Shown here: positions 35,640 through 47,963 of the stretch, piece after piece | How positions within the stretch are numbered: the stretch's first letter is position 1 | How the letters are laid out: every line of letters begins with the position of its first letter | Assembly: GCA_963978545.1 (NCBI GenBank) | Contig: OZ021721.1 | Span: forward strand, 40,225,348 to 40,289,347 | Direction of reading: 5' to 3' | DNA: 64,000 nt | DNA from: Linyphia triangularis | Taxonomy: Eukaryota > Arthropoda > Arachnida > Araneae > Linyphiidae | Program-made: the position numbers and the translations under genes | Notes under the pieces: model-generated | What the model saw: only the letters and a program-made list of their open reading frames with translations | What the model was told of the DNA's origin: nothing | Database searches by the model: none

Positions 35640-35935
35640 AGCTTTTAATGTTTTTTACCAACTGATTTATACAAACTAACAGTAATTAACATCTGAATTT
35701 TTAAAGAATAAATCGCTTTAAACATCCATCGTGTTTGATGAAGTCTTTCGGGTGCTTTAAAAGATGTTACCATTTCAGGATTTCTACCAAAAAATACAAT
35801 GCACAGTTCTAAGAGTTCACGATAATCATCATGGAGCTGAAATTAACTTAACTGAGTTTTAGCAAATTCAATGATATCTTTTGATATTTCTGAAACTTCA
35901 GATTTAATAAAATCTCCAGACAAAACTGATTAATA
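35640..35935 (-). pseudogene. Upstream fragment of the same unnamed repeat-encoded family
   Basis: The minus strand reads SEVSEISKDIIEFAKTQLS, one stop, then FQLHDDYRELLELCIVFFG and, after a few residues, APERLHQTRWMFKAIYSLKI. From memory, the same uncharacterised family as at 10-428 has a DDYRELLEL block followed by an AP.A.HHARWM.KAIYSLKI block, preceding the WYLSEEL block. This is therefore an upstream portion of that protein from another copy. The stop and the missing flanks show it is a relic. The activity of the family is unknown to me. Confidence 0.5.
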
Positions 35936-36082
35936 TTCTGTTTTATCAAGCCAAGACCATGCTCTACAACACAAGTTATGCGTCTCATTTTAATGTCTTA
36001 ATTCACATGATTTTTAAACTTAACTTTATAGGTACAAAAATTAAAACAAAATTACAATATTTATTAAAAAATTTAGTACGGG

Positions 36083-36102
36083 TGTGTGTGTGTATATCTC
36101 TC

Positions 36103-36146
<44 letters not shown>

Positions 36147-36196
36147 GAGAGAGAGATATAGATATATATATGTATATATAGATATAGATAGATATA
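36083..36196. repeat. Compound (GT)(CT)(TA)(GA) microsatellite forming a hairpin
   Basis: GTGTGTGTG, then ATATCTCTCTCTG, a (TA)n core, then CAGAGAGAGAGAGATAT and GATATA repeats. The TCTCTCTGTATATA and TATATACAGAGAGA arms are inverted copies, so the tract can fold on itself. Confidence 0.85.
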
Positions 36197-36199
36197 CAA

Positions 36200-38702
36200 A
36201 AGTTAAAAATTAATTGTAGACACTTTGTACATCTAATGCATTAAGTCAATGATAAATGGTTTTTTAATTGAAATTAAGAAAGAATTTAAATTTAAAATAC
36301 TAAATTAATGGTTTCATTTACTTTTCCTCTTACATTATTTCAAAGAAATGGTCCTAGATTATTTATGCAGACTTTTGCAATCAAATGAAACTTAACAGAA
36401 ATTTTGAAATTCCAAATAATCCGATTCATAAAGATGCTTAGAATGCCTTTTGGTATTTTTTTCATTTTAAAATAGAACTAGAATTGAAAAACATATTAAA
36501 AGTTCAAACAGCTGAAGCAAATGAATTTTCGTAATTTAGGAAAGTTCAATTTTTATTTTTCCAACGTAATCAAAACATCAAATGCATTTTGCGTTGAAAA
36601 AATGAAAGAAACTTAAGAACAATGGGACGCATAGGTAAAACATTAATAAAAAAATAAATTTAATTATAGATTCTTATTCAAATTTTTTTAAATATTTTAG
36701 AGCCATACAAAACTTTCTATATTATGATAACTGGTTTCTTTTCTTGGTATTTTTTTATTCTAAAAGAATCTTTTCTTGATATTTTTTTTTTCTAAAAGTA
36801 ATGTACTTATTTAAATAATTTCGCAGATTCAACTTTTTTAAGACGGATAATATTTAAAGTCAGTAATATTTTTCAAAAATTCAATAAAGAAATAATTATA
36901 AAAATATAATTACGTAGTTTAAATTCATTTTATAAGTGTATAAGTGAGACTATAGCCATTAAATTTTTATACTTAGTTTTCTATTTAAGAAATTGTTATG
37001 AAAAACAACTTAAATGTTTAAATTTCAAATAAAGATTCACTTACAAGCAATTTATAATATTACCGAACGCAATTAGAGCGATTCAAACAAAAACAACAAT
37101 TCTCAATACAAAATACGTTTTAGCAGTACCAACTTATCAATCAAGATATAAAGAAATATCAAAAGTAAAAATTTTCTACACAAAAACATTTAAAATCATT
37201 ACTAAAATTTTTTTAATTAATTTCCATTTGTTTGATAACGAAAAACTGCAGATTAAATGCGTTTCTTTTTTTATTTTTTTTTATTTTTCAAACAGTTTTA
37301 ATATACTTTTATAAAGTTTTTCAAACAATTAAGTATTCAAACGAGATTAATTACTTACCTGAATTTTTGCACCACAGTTTATAGAGCTTCATAATATATT
37401 ATTTATAAAATTCTATTGTTTTCCTATATTTTCATGCTTGATCAAGTATCATTTATTTAAAAATATTAACTACTTTTACACATATTTATTAAAATTATTT
37501 ATAAATTTAACAGCCTGATCACCTAAATGTACCATTTTTACCTCAAAACTGTGAAATTGACAACAATTAAGTTTGATTGTAAGGATAAGCAAATCGTTCC
37601 ATTTGATGAATTGCCGATTATAAATAAGAGTAATTGCTTACCTGAGCTGAATCGTTACACTGATTCGAAACGTTAAGAGAAGCGATACGAATTTCAATTT
37701 ATCTCTCTCATATTAAGCTAGTGTCAAATGTAAACAAAATAAAGCGATCAAAACACCATCCTTCACAATTTTTCATTACATCTTCATTTTTTCCTCCACT
37801 TAATGGATTCAGAACTGCATCCGATTTGGCGCATTTGGCGATAACAGAGGATATAAATTGTCAAAACAACGGAATATCGTTGGATTAACAAACTAAGTCA
37901 GCATACTCCATTAAGGATGGAATGCTTCTTCAACATTAAGTTACATTCATCTTTAACGCTTGATTTATGAGCTTAGCAAAGGTGGGAGTATGTAAGGAAT
38001 TCGAGCCGATATTTTAGAGTTTAACAGGGAGGAAGATACGTGTTATTAATGAATATAAATTGGCTATCACCCTTTTCCATTCTTCGCTGCGTCCCGATTT
38101 TTTAATAAATGATTTGAAGTTCACTTGTTTTATCTTTTCTTATAATCCGTTACTGAGTAATATTTGTCAACGTTGACAAGATGTCTAAGAAGTTTAGGCT
38201 AACAAATTATACTCTGACTGCAGAACAATGAGACGCTTAAATATTGCAGTGATCTAGCACCTATTCTTTGAAGTTAACAGGTGAAAGAAGTTCTTTGTTT
38301 TCTTACCATATTATTCTATGTTGAGTAAGTGCAGAGAGTTAGACGAATAGTTTAATAACACACAAAAATAATAATAAAATTATCAGATATTCTGAAATAC
38401 AACTTAAAATTCCGAGAAACTTTTATTGATTAGACATAAGAAAATATTAAATATAAGTCTTCAATATAAAATACTAAATACGTTATGTCGTCAGTGTTTT
38501 ATAATTATTTATCCCTCTCAAAGTATTTTTAAAACATTTTGCGTACGTAGAAAAAAATATCAAAACTTATTCTTTTTGAGGAAATGTGATCTTAAATGGT
38601 CAGATAATTATTTTAACTAAAAAGAAGTAAATCTAATATTAGACATGCATATAAAAACTTTTTTAGAAAAACTATAAAATTGAAATTTCAAAAATGATAA
38701 AA
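36200..38702. other. AT-rich DNA left of the retrotransposon
   Basis: No coding motif, repeat or transposon end was recognised up to the TTATA target duplication at 38703-38707. Confidence 0.4.
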
Positions 38703-38707
38703 TTATA

Positions 38708-40104
38708 TGTCGTAAGGTGACTTCCGCTCCCTTTAGCCCAAAAATACATATAGATTAAACTAATTAACCAATTAATAGTTTCCTGACAGTTTGCGTTGTG
38801 TTTTAAGTTAAAAGCGCCAAGTCTTACGGACGTGTTAGGGCAAGGTTCGTTGAAAACAAGGATTATCAATAAGTTACACCACATTAAGTTAAATTCTCGA
38901 CCTAAGTACAATAAAGTAATTTACCTGCACAAACGACAGCATTGACAGCAACAGAAGCCTACCTGTAAGGTAAATGGACATCCCGCACCCAAGAACGATT
39001 CTCTTACAAAAGAAGAGTCTAGTTTGAGGTTAAATTGAATAATTTATTTTGAATACTGTAAATTAATACGAAAGAGAACACAATGGTTTATACAATACAC
39101 AGTCACAAATACGGTACGGCGCCTGTGGTTGAGAGAGACTCGTGACATTGTCATATAACAATATTAAAACGAAATATTAAAACGAAACTTACTACTACAC
39201 AAACTCTGTTTCCAAATACACATTAAGTCAACCTATTAAACTAGACAGTTATTTAATTAATTAAACACACTTATATTTAAATTACAATCGCACTAAACTT
39301 AATTTTACTGAGAAAGTAAACGTTGCCATTTCTCACTACGCGAACACAAATTCTTCTACTAAAAAGCTGTCCTCCAAACTTAAATTAAATTAACACTTAA
39401 ATTAATTTTAAACTAATTAAACTTTTGCGGATTTACTGTGCAAGCGAGAACGAATGCCAGAAGGACTTACCCGTTCATGCAGGAATACATCATCACAGGG
39501 CTCTACCCTAGAGTTAGCCGGTCAGAGCGAGATCGTTGCGTCCCCCACGCACCTGTTGGTAGACAAGGTAGCTAGAGCAGAGAGGATCGTGAAATCTTCA
39601 TTTTTCAGAGTTGTGCCAGCTTTTAAAAACTTGGTCAGAATGCAATTGGTGCGCTACCAACTTTGCTATAGATTCTGCGCCCTTCACTGGACCATAACCT
39701 ACGCCTACAAGCAATCAGGGCTGAACCCTTTTTGCCCGTCCAGTCGATTATTGGTTTCGTTGCAAAATTCACCTCTCTGACCTCCGTCATATAAACACAT
39801 CCCGCTTGACATTCACCATCGAAATATATCCGACTTGCATCCGTTCTAAACCAGCCCAGACCGACAAAAATCCCCTAACACAACTCTTTCCCCCAAAACA
39901 TCTGGTTTTAACGAGACATAGGACAGTAGGATGTACCAGACCCTTTACTTTTAAGCTGAGTCATCAATCACCAGTGCAAACACAATTAAACCCACACAAA
40001 ATTAAACCTCATAAAATCAAAACCTCACAAATTAATTCAAAAACACCTAAAAGGGGTTGAAGTGTCTTGGGTGACAACACTCATCCCAATGCCACTTCAC
40101 CACA
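38708..40104 (-). repeat. 3' LTR of the Ty3/Gypsy element
   Basis: This starts TGTCGTAAGG and ends CTTCACCACA on the plus strand, giving TG..CA ends. On the minus strand a possible AATAAA lies at 39048-39043. The frames of 79, 108 and 84 codons are repeated in the other LTR and are by-products of repeat DNA. The sequence just inside (minus strand GTATGGGGTGTAA) is only a weak polypurine tract. Confidence 0.96.
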
Positions 40105-40376
40105 TTACACCCCATACAAATATTTAAAAAAAATTTAACATAGTAATTTATGCATACAATACTAATCTTGCAACATAGCATTCATTAATCAAACACAAGA
40201 GACAGAATAACTGCTTCTTACAATGCATATTACCAAATCCAATAACACAAAATTGTCATTACTAAAATATTACTCGACAGTTACAATTTGTCCACCTAAA
40301 TTGATATGCAATATGAAGTAATTATCAAGTTTTCAATATATCACTCCAACTTTCTATAATTAAATTTAAGAAATCA

Positions 40377-40893
40377 TTCATGTGGAATATTTGGCATTCC
40401 ACAAAATGAAGTTTAAAATACTTAATTAACTACAAATCAATGTCTAATTATGTATCATATCATGCATGTGAAATATTTGGCATTCCATAAATTAAAATTT
40501 AAAACACTTAATTAACCACACATCAATGTCCAATTATATATCATATCATGCATGTGAAATATTTGGCATTCCATAATCCAAAATTTAAAACACTTAATTA
40601 ACCATACATCAATGTCCAATTATGTATCATATCATGCATGTGAAATATTTGGTATTCCATAATCTAAAATTTAAAACATTTAATTAACCACACATCAATG
40701 TCTAATTATGTATCATATCATGCATGCGAAATATTTGGTATTCCATAATCTAAAATTTAAAACACTTAATTAACCACACATCAATGTCTAATTATGTATC
40801 ATATCATGCATGTGAAATATTAGGCATTCCATAATCTAAAATTTAAAACACTTCATTAACAAAAATCAATGTCTAATTATGTATCATATCATG
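40377..40893. repeat. 86-bp minisatellite, six units
   Basis: The block AAATATTTGGYATTCCA recurs at 40385, 40471, 40557, 40643, 40729 and 40815, exactly 86 bp apart each time. It is followed in every unit by TTTAAAAYACTTAATTAAC, CATCAATGTC and TATCATATCATGCATG. The last unit is truncated. The array lies inside the retrotransposon tail. Confidence 0.95.
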
Positions 40894-41573
40894 AAATGCA
40901 CTCCCATCTTTCAGTGTTATAGTTTCATGTATTTTGCAGCATACACTTTCGGATACCAAATGCTAACTGTGCAACCTAACCTTTACTCCACATGTACGAT
41001 CAATTGTTCATCAATGTTTAAAAAAGGTTTGCTCATCTCCAGTGTGTTCTGTTCATATAGGTGCCAGTAGTTTTATCATATAGCAACCAGTTTAGAGTTG
41101 AAAGGCTTTCAATGTCTTTGGAAAAAAAAATAGGGATTTTAAATGTTCCCGGATTTGAATATCTGGCTGCTAATTGTCAGTAAGCAACACTGCACTACAT
41201 GTCTTAATTTAATAGCATTTTGCTATGTGATGTTCACATAAATTAATGTTCATTTACGTTTTTTTGTGATCCTTCAGAAGTTATCCAACTGTTAATACAG
41301 TCTTGTGTGATATAACATGTTTCATATCACTGCGGTCGTAGTGAGCCATCATTTCCACTTCACTGAATGCTATTTTGTTGAAGCGCACCTAAGTTCATAG
41401 TAGTTCACTGTTGCTTGAGTTTAATTGCACTGAAAATCACTAAGAGGTCTTTATTTCACTTGTTGACATGTCTCTTTTAGAGTTCGTTTGCAGTCTATCT
41501 TTTGGCGATAAACGTTAGTCAAAGACATACCTGAATGTGTCTCTGATTGCATTCCATTGGAATACCTTCCATC

Positions 41574-41707
41574 CCGTCATTGGGCGTATGGATAAAGTGG
41601 GCTCCTGCCTTCATTCATCATCCGTTTATAGTCCATCGGTCCGTCATTGGGCGTATGGATAAAGTGGGCTCCTGCCTTCATTCATCATCCGTTTATAGTC
41701 CATCGGT
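41574..41707. repeat. 67-bp perfect tandem duplication
   Basis: The unit beginning CCGTCATTGGGCGTATGG and ending ATAGTCCATCGGT occupies 41574-41640 and 41641-41707 with no visible mismatch, so the duplication is recent. Confidence 0.93.
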
Positions 41708-41877
41708 TTGCCTGTAGTTGGAAAATAAGCGATCCACGCTTGGATGGCCAACCCATCTGGTCTTGTGGATGTTGTTGTGACTTCCAGTTCACGGCCTCAT
41801 CTGGTTAAATACACTTATTGGGCCAAACGAGTCCCGTCTAACACTCATATCACTCGCACAGCAATCCTTTTATTAAC

Positions 41878-42055
<178 letters not shown>

Positions 42056-43170
42056 AAAACAATATTTAATCTACCATTAATCCAATTTTGCTTTTACCGC
42101 AAAGATATATTCGAAAATCCCCGAATGGTAGTTCCCCTTTTTTTCTTTCTTTTCCTAAACACTCCTTTCGATAGCCTCCTCGCAACAACACACGCCGAAC
42201 CGCCCTTCTTTTTGGAGTTCTCTTATCCATAAATCAACCAACGTCGTTTCTCCTCCCTTAAATGACAGCTTAGTTTCGGAATCCACGCTCGACACCTGTG
42301 TCTGTAACAGCGACAGGCGACGGCCAACCCCACACTTTTGAGTGGGTCCTATTGTTCAAACTCCCCCCCTTTTTTTGACCAATCATCGCGCTCTGACTGA
42401 CTTATTGTCAGCAGTCTTGTCCTGGTCACCCCAATTGTCCTATACGTCACCAGGAAGTTGTCCCATAGAAGCATGACAATTGCATTTTTCGTATTTTTAA
42501 CTGTGTACTCAAACATCCCAACCGTGCACTTAAATTTCTTCCCCTCACTCAGAACCATCGTACATTTTTTGTGAAGAACGCGTGATATAACTCGTAATTT
42601 TTATATCCGATTCCAGCCCACGCGTAAAACATTAATTGTAAATTGTGACAAGAAGAATTAAGACTGTGTAAACCCAGTCTGGATGTGTTTGTTTAATTTT
42701 TTAAAAGTGATAAGTGCATAGTGGTCAATTATGGCGAAATTTAATGGGAGCCCGCCTAAACGTGCATCCATCCACGTGTATCCATCATTGTAAGTCCGTT
42801 CTAGATAACAGGTTAGTGTCTAATTAAAAACCCACTCAAGTTCTATAAAAAATGTTATAAAATGCCAACTTCATTATATCTATAAATTATTGGTATCCAA
42901 AATTATCGCTTGTGTAAAAGTGTGATGGTGCTCAAATGGATTATTCCATTCGTGAGCCAAAATTCCCAAACAGAAGAAATATTAACAACTGCAGTTTTTT
43001 CTCGTACAATACTGAATGCGTTGTATTGAGGATTATTCATGCATACAACAGTAATTTTTATAACCCATTACACCCCTTTATTTATTACTTATTTAGTACT
43101 GATTACTTTATTTACTACTATTTACTGAATGTACTGCTTGCTGAATACTGTGACTCCCGAAAAGAAATAA

Positions 43171-45225
43171 TTAAGCTTCCCATCTTTTTTGTGTTGTTTT
43201 TAACTTTGAGACCGAAATGTCCCATTCTAATTTGCTAATATCGTCTTGTATCGTTACTATCGATGGTGATTTGATGGCCACGACTTCAAATGGTCCCTCA
43301 AACTTTTCCTTTAAGAACATCCCCGGCTTATTGATATACACGGTTTGTCCAACTTTGATTTCCGCACCCCTGTTACTTTTGGCCAATTTTTCTGATTGAC
43401 GTTTCTGTGTTTCCAGTAGTTTTTCTCTAACGGTTTTATAAACTTCTTGGATGTCATATCTCAACTTGTGCACAAATTGTGGTGCTCCGAGTTCCACCTC
43501 CTCCATCACATTTGGTTCTGTGAAATTAAATATCTGTGGTATTTCTCTTCCGAAGTGAAGAGTAGCTGGTTCTATACCCGTACTTGGATATACTGTATTA
43601 TTGTAGATTCCCTTGTGAAATGCAACTGCTCTTTTTAAAGTATAGCCTTCCATTTTTAAAGAAGCAATTGTTGTTTTTAGTGAAGCATGAACCCGCTCCA
43701 CAGACCCATTCATGAATGGTGAATAGCTCAAAGAATGTCTAACTTGCACTCCCAATAATTTCGTCATTTCCTCAAATATCTGGGAGGTAAGCTGGGTACC
43801 TAAATCAGTGTAAATGGCTTTTGGTTTATTGTAATCCGTGAAGTATTCCAAGAATTTTTCTGCAACGGTCTGTGATTTCATATTTGTGATGACGTAAATT
43901 TGGAGAAATTTGGAAAATTTGTCAATTACCGTTAATGCATAGTGGTTTGATTCCTTTAAATAAACTATATCTGCATAAATGATTTCTCCCGGTTGAGTTG
44001 GTGTAATCGTCTTGCCAGTAGGTTTTCGAATCTGATTATTTCGTTTAAGGGAATTACATTGGTGACAAGACGCCACAAAATTCTGCACTCTTGCAAAAGC
44101 ATTCACAAACGTGTAATTTTTGCGTAGAATTTCATACGTTTTTTGTATACCCAGGTGTGTTCGGTGAGCCTCTCTTATTGCTGCTTCTTGTAAGGCTTGT
44201 GGGACAATTATCGTATGGATTTGTTTTTCAATCCCTAATCTCTTCTCAAGTCTGACAACTTTTAATAACTGTGAATATGTATCGATATATATTGTTTCTA
44301 ACGTCTTTTTAGGCCTATACTTTTGTTTCTCAATTTCCTGTCTTAATGTGACTAATTCCTTATCGTTTAACTGATCTTCTAAGATGACCTGTTCGGTTAT
44401 AGCGTTATTTAATTGTAATGCGTTTATTTCGTCTTCGCATGTATCTTCACGTGTGTCTATTTTCTCTTCATCTTCCAAGCGTGAAAGGTAGTCTGCCAAT
44501 ATGTTTTCTTTGCCACTGACATATTTAAATGTGAAGTCATATTCCGATAGCTCCCATAGCCGCCTCCCGATGATGCTGACATGGTTTTCAATTGCTAAGT
44601 GATATTGTAGGCCTTTGTGATCTGATAATACTTCAAATTTGCGCCCATATAAATAATCTCTGAAATGTCTTACAGTTAACAAAATAGCTTTAAGCTCGAT
44701 TTTTGTAGCTGGGTACCGCTTTTCTGCCTGATTTAAACGTTTTGAAAAATAGCCAATAGGCTGTAAAATTCCATCTCTAAGTTGAGAGATTGCGCCAGAA
44801 AATCTTATCATTGATGCGTCAGTTTGTAAATAAAATTTCTCATTCATATCAGCCTGTATGAGGAAGGGTTTTTCAAAGAATTGCCTTTTTAAAGCCTGAA
44901 AACTGTTTTCACAATTTTGGTCCCATTTGAATTTCTTGTTTTTTTGCGTGAGTTCATCTAAAGGTGCAATTAATTCTGCGTAATTTTGTAAATGTGCTCT
45001 GTAAAATCCTGCAAGACCACAAAATTTCTTGACTTGTCGAACCGTGCGTGGAATTGGAAACGTATTTATTTTGCCAATGTTAGCATTAGTGGGACTCACT
45101 CCATCACTTGAAATATTGTACCCTAGGTACTCTATGTTTTCCTTCATTAATTCGCATTTTTGTGCTTCAAGCTTTAGATTATAATGCTTCAATCTGTGTA
45201 ATATCTTTTGCAACATTGTGATCAT
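43171..45225 (-). pseudogene. pol: pol 3' part: RT thumb, RNase H and integrase
   Basis: The 684-codon frame starts inside reverse transcriptase. Residues about 1-45 are the thumb (LKLEAQKCE, IEYLGYNIS). RNase H follows with acidic residues D136 (QTDAS), E177 (KIELKAI), D202 (SDHKGL) and D245 (ILADYLSR). The integrase zinc-binding domain has H354, H357, C387 and C390. The catalytic core has D419 (YADIV), D474 (YTDLG) and E510 (NGSVERVH), a D,D35E spacing. A GPF-type C-terminal module (EGPFEV) lies at about 644. Its ATG is internal and not a true start. The frame is shifted relative to the preceding frame, with the break near 45225-45242, so full-length Pol cannot be made. Apart from that the catalytic residues look intact. 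Confidence 0.95.
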
Positions 45226-46804
45226 TTCTTCGAATGACTGCTAAGATTAAATCATCAATGTAATAAGCAACATTATCCCCTAGGTCTCCAAATACCAAAT
45301 TCATGAGCTCCGTAAAACTAGCTGAGGAATTTCGAGCTCCAAATGTCATTCGTGTGTACTGGCATCGTTCGCCGTTAGGTGCATTGAATGCAAAATACTG
45401 CCTTAATTCCTTTGGTAACGTCGCTTGATGAAATGCAAATTGTAAATCAAATTTTGAATAATATTTTTTACCGCTCAATTTTGTTATGATGTCTTTAATT
45501 CTTGGTGGAAAGATCGGTTGACTAATTATTATCTCGTTAATTAAGCGTAAATCTAACGCCAATCGATGTTTTTGTTCCTCATTTCCGATGCGTTTCTTTT
45601 TAACTAATAGTAGTGTACTGGACCATAGGCTGTCGCTTTTCTCCACAATGCCTGCTGCAATTAATTCATCAACTTGTTTTTGTGCTGTCTTTTGTAGCGC
45701 AAACGGAATTCTATACGGTTTTGCTGCTCTGGGCATGTCACAGCTCAATTCCACTGAGGGTATAATGTCATCGCTTTGCCCTAAAGTTTTGAGACTCTTT
45801 GAGAAGACTTGATAATAATTTTTGAGTAATCGTTCTAAAATTTCTTTCTGACTCGAAGGTAGATGGTCCAATTGAAAATCTGTAATAGAGAATTCTTCTT
45901 GTCTCATACGTAGTATCTCCTCGGAGGGTTTAATTAAATTGACTTGATCACTTGTAATGTGTCTGCTATGATCTGCATTATTCCGCTGTTCATTTTCTAT
46001 TTCAAAATTTCGATATAAACATCCTAAATTCATTTTTTTATTTAAATTAATTGCATATGGTTCCAAATTGGTAATTAATGTGATGACTTGTCCTTTATCT
46101 GGTAAACATACTGCTGGAAGCATTTCAACATTCGATTTTAATTTCTTTGGGATAAATAAGAATGATTCGTCTTTCTGATATCTTGCCTTCATTTTCATAG
46201 CCACAGGTGCAGTCTGTCCCGGTTGGATCATTGTTTTATGAATTAACGCTACAGGTATCTGCTCGATACAATTTTGTGCGTTCTCCATAGTATTTAGTAT
46301 TGTAATTTCTTGTCCTTCAAAATTAAAAATTCGGGTTTCGTTGTTGATGTTAGACTTAAATTTTCTCAAGAAATCATATCCTATAATTGCCTGATATTTG
46401 CGACCTAATTCATTTTTTGTGACAAAAATTGGGTGCTTAACTCTCTTATTGCCAATTGTAATCATCAGTTCAGCGCAACATTCAAATTGTACTGGCTCGT
46501 TCGTAATTGTTGTAACGCTTACATTCCTTGCTATAATTTTAACCTTTTGTACATTTTTTATTTTTCTAAATGTGTTAGGATTACATAATGTTATCGAACT
46601 TCTGGTGTCTAAAAGACCAAAGCAATCTTCGTTTACTACTTTAAATTGTATGATTGGCAAGTTCCCCATGATATTTTCGTAAATATTCGAAATCTCTTCT
46701 CTGTTTACTTGTGCGTTAGTATTTCGGCCTGCCCTTCCTATTGTCTCCTTATTATGCATATTTTCTTCCCTTGATGCTACGTATACCTCCTTCACTCTTG
46801 TCAT
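45179..46804 (-). pseudogene. pol: pol 5' part: protease and reverse transcriptase
   Basis: The 541-codon frame begins at the ATGA overlap with gag, and its frame is open upstream to the slippery site. The protease spans about residues 50-150 with LLDTRSS at 64-70 and IIGYDFL at 140-146. The family motif is DTG or DSG, so R68 replaces the active-site glycine, a change explainable by one G-to-A transition. Reverse transcriptase follows: KPYRIPFA (362), LALDLRLIN (415), KFDLQFAFHQ (451, first catalytic aspartate D453) and YIDD (515-518). Reading then becomes non-homologous and stops, about 22 residues after YIDD, because of a frameshift. The altered protease and broken polymerase both predict loss of function. 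Confidence 0.95.
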
Positions 46805-47898
46805 CGGGTCTCGTTGCTCCGCCCATTTGGGTCTAAAAAACTGACCGCTGACCCCTCATTGGCTTGGCTTGTCTGTTGGGCCTGTCTATCACCATGATTA
46901 TGTGGCGTTTCAGTCTCGGCGGGTCTTTGATTATTTGCAAATTGCCTTCCCCTATTTTGGCATCTTCGATTGACATTTCCTCTAAAATAATTTGGTCGCC
47001 ACTGGTTTGGTGGTTCCATTTGTTGGCTATTTTGTATTTGCCTAAAGCCTTGTAAATCCCTGTATACATTACATTGTGCCGTGAAGTGGGAGTTAGTTTC
47101 TCCACACAAATGGCAAAAACAATTTTGTTGCTGACTTGGTTGGGCAAATCTTTCCGTCTTTAGATGATTTATTTCCTGTCGCAGTGTTTCAATGTCATCT
47201 CTTTCCTGTGTTGGCCTTGTTAAGTAGCCTTGTGTGTCTGTCATTAAATTATTGATTTTTATTGTTGCCATCGTTTTCAGAGCGTTTTGAGAATTGGTTG
47301 CGATCCTAATGGCCTCGTTAAAATTATCTGGATTCGCTTTTAGTACATCACTTTGTAACGCTGGTTCCAAAGCGTTCACGAATTTTGCCAGCCGTAGCTT
47401 ATCAAGCATTATTTTTGTTTCTTCGTTCATACTGTTCGCAGAGGTTCCTAAATAATTATTGGATGCGATCACAATGCGTTGTGCTAAATCTCTCACGGGT
47501 TCTCCTTCCCTTTGTTTAATGTTATTAAACTGTAACTGTTTGTTTGAAATGTTAATTTCTTCGTTGAAATATTCTAAAAACGCATGTTTTAGTTCGTTGT
47601 AGTTCCTAGCTTTTGTTAGGTTTTCATCTGTGATCAGGAATCGCAGTGCCTTGCCTCTGAATCTTGATTTAAGAATAGTTACTTTTTCGGTATTTGTCCA
47701 TTTCCCCATTTCTGCTATCTGATCGAATTGTTCGAAAAAAAATTTGCAGGTGTTCCCATCTTCCTCTCCGTCAAAATTACCTACTAAACCAATTAAATTT
47801 GTATTCTTCGCCATATTTGCATTAACGGAAATGTCTTCGCTTCTACTTGGCCTGCCCTTGCCTGTCATTTGTTTTTCTCCAAACTCACTTGAATCCAA
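46801..47898 (-). CDS. gag: Gag polyprotein of the Ty3/Gypsy element
   Basis: An intact 365-residue frame, starting 86 bp inside the 5' LTR boundary. The N-terminal half fits the retrotransposon Gag capsid family (FDGEEDGNTCKFFFEQFDQIA at 42-62, ILKSRFRGKALRFL at 75-88, and an EYFNEE block at 109). A single zinc knuckle lies at residues 262-276, CHLCGETNSHFTAQC, spaced C-x2-C-x5-H-x4-C, one residue longer than the usual x4 before histidine. A Q/N/R-rich basic tail follows. The role is assembly of virus-like particles and RNA packaging in the cytoplasm. It ends at TGA 46803-46801, overlapping the pol ATG as ATGA. Pol is in the -1 frame relative to gag. Confidence 0.95.
   Translation of the reverse strand: MDSSEFGEKQMTGKGRPSRSEDISVNANMAKNTNLIGLVGNFDGEEDGNTCKFFFEQFDQIAEMGKWTNTEKVTILKSRFRGKALRFLITDENLTKARNYNELKHAFLEYFNEEINISNKQLQFNNIKQREGEPVRDLAQRIVIASNNYLGTSANSMNEETKIMLDKLRLAKFVNALEPALQSDVLKANPDNFNEAIRIATNSQNALKTMATIKINNLMTDTQGYLTRPTQERDDIETLRQEINHLKTERFAQPSQQQNCFCHLCGETNSHFTAQCNVYRDLQGFRQIQNSQQMEPPNQWRPNYFRGNVNRRCQNRGRQFANNQRPAETETPHNHGDRQAQQTSQANEGSAVSFLDPNGRSNETR
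46834..46840 (-). promoter_or_regulatory. Putative -1 ribosomal frameshift site T-TTT-TTA
   Basis: Near the gag end the minus strand reads AGT TTT TTA GAC in the gag frame, so the heptamer T-TTT-TTA is in the X-XXY-YYZ phase needed for a -1 slip. After slipping, the pol frame is open without a stop into the annotated pol ATG. A short CCCAAATGGG inverted repeat follows directly and could contribute to a stimulatory structure. Re-initiation at the ATGA overlap is the alternative. Confidence 0.7.
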
Positions 47899-47963
47899 TT
47901 AATTTTTTGACTCGTTGACTACTCACTTATTTAATCCCCTTTTCCATTCCTTTTATTTTTCAA

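Noticed and set aside
39454..40060. 108- and 84-codon frames, present in both LTRs
   Set aside because: Their near identity at 48730-49336 only reflects LTR duplication. LTRs are not expected to encode protein and no motif is visible.
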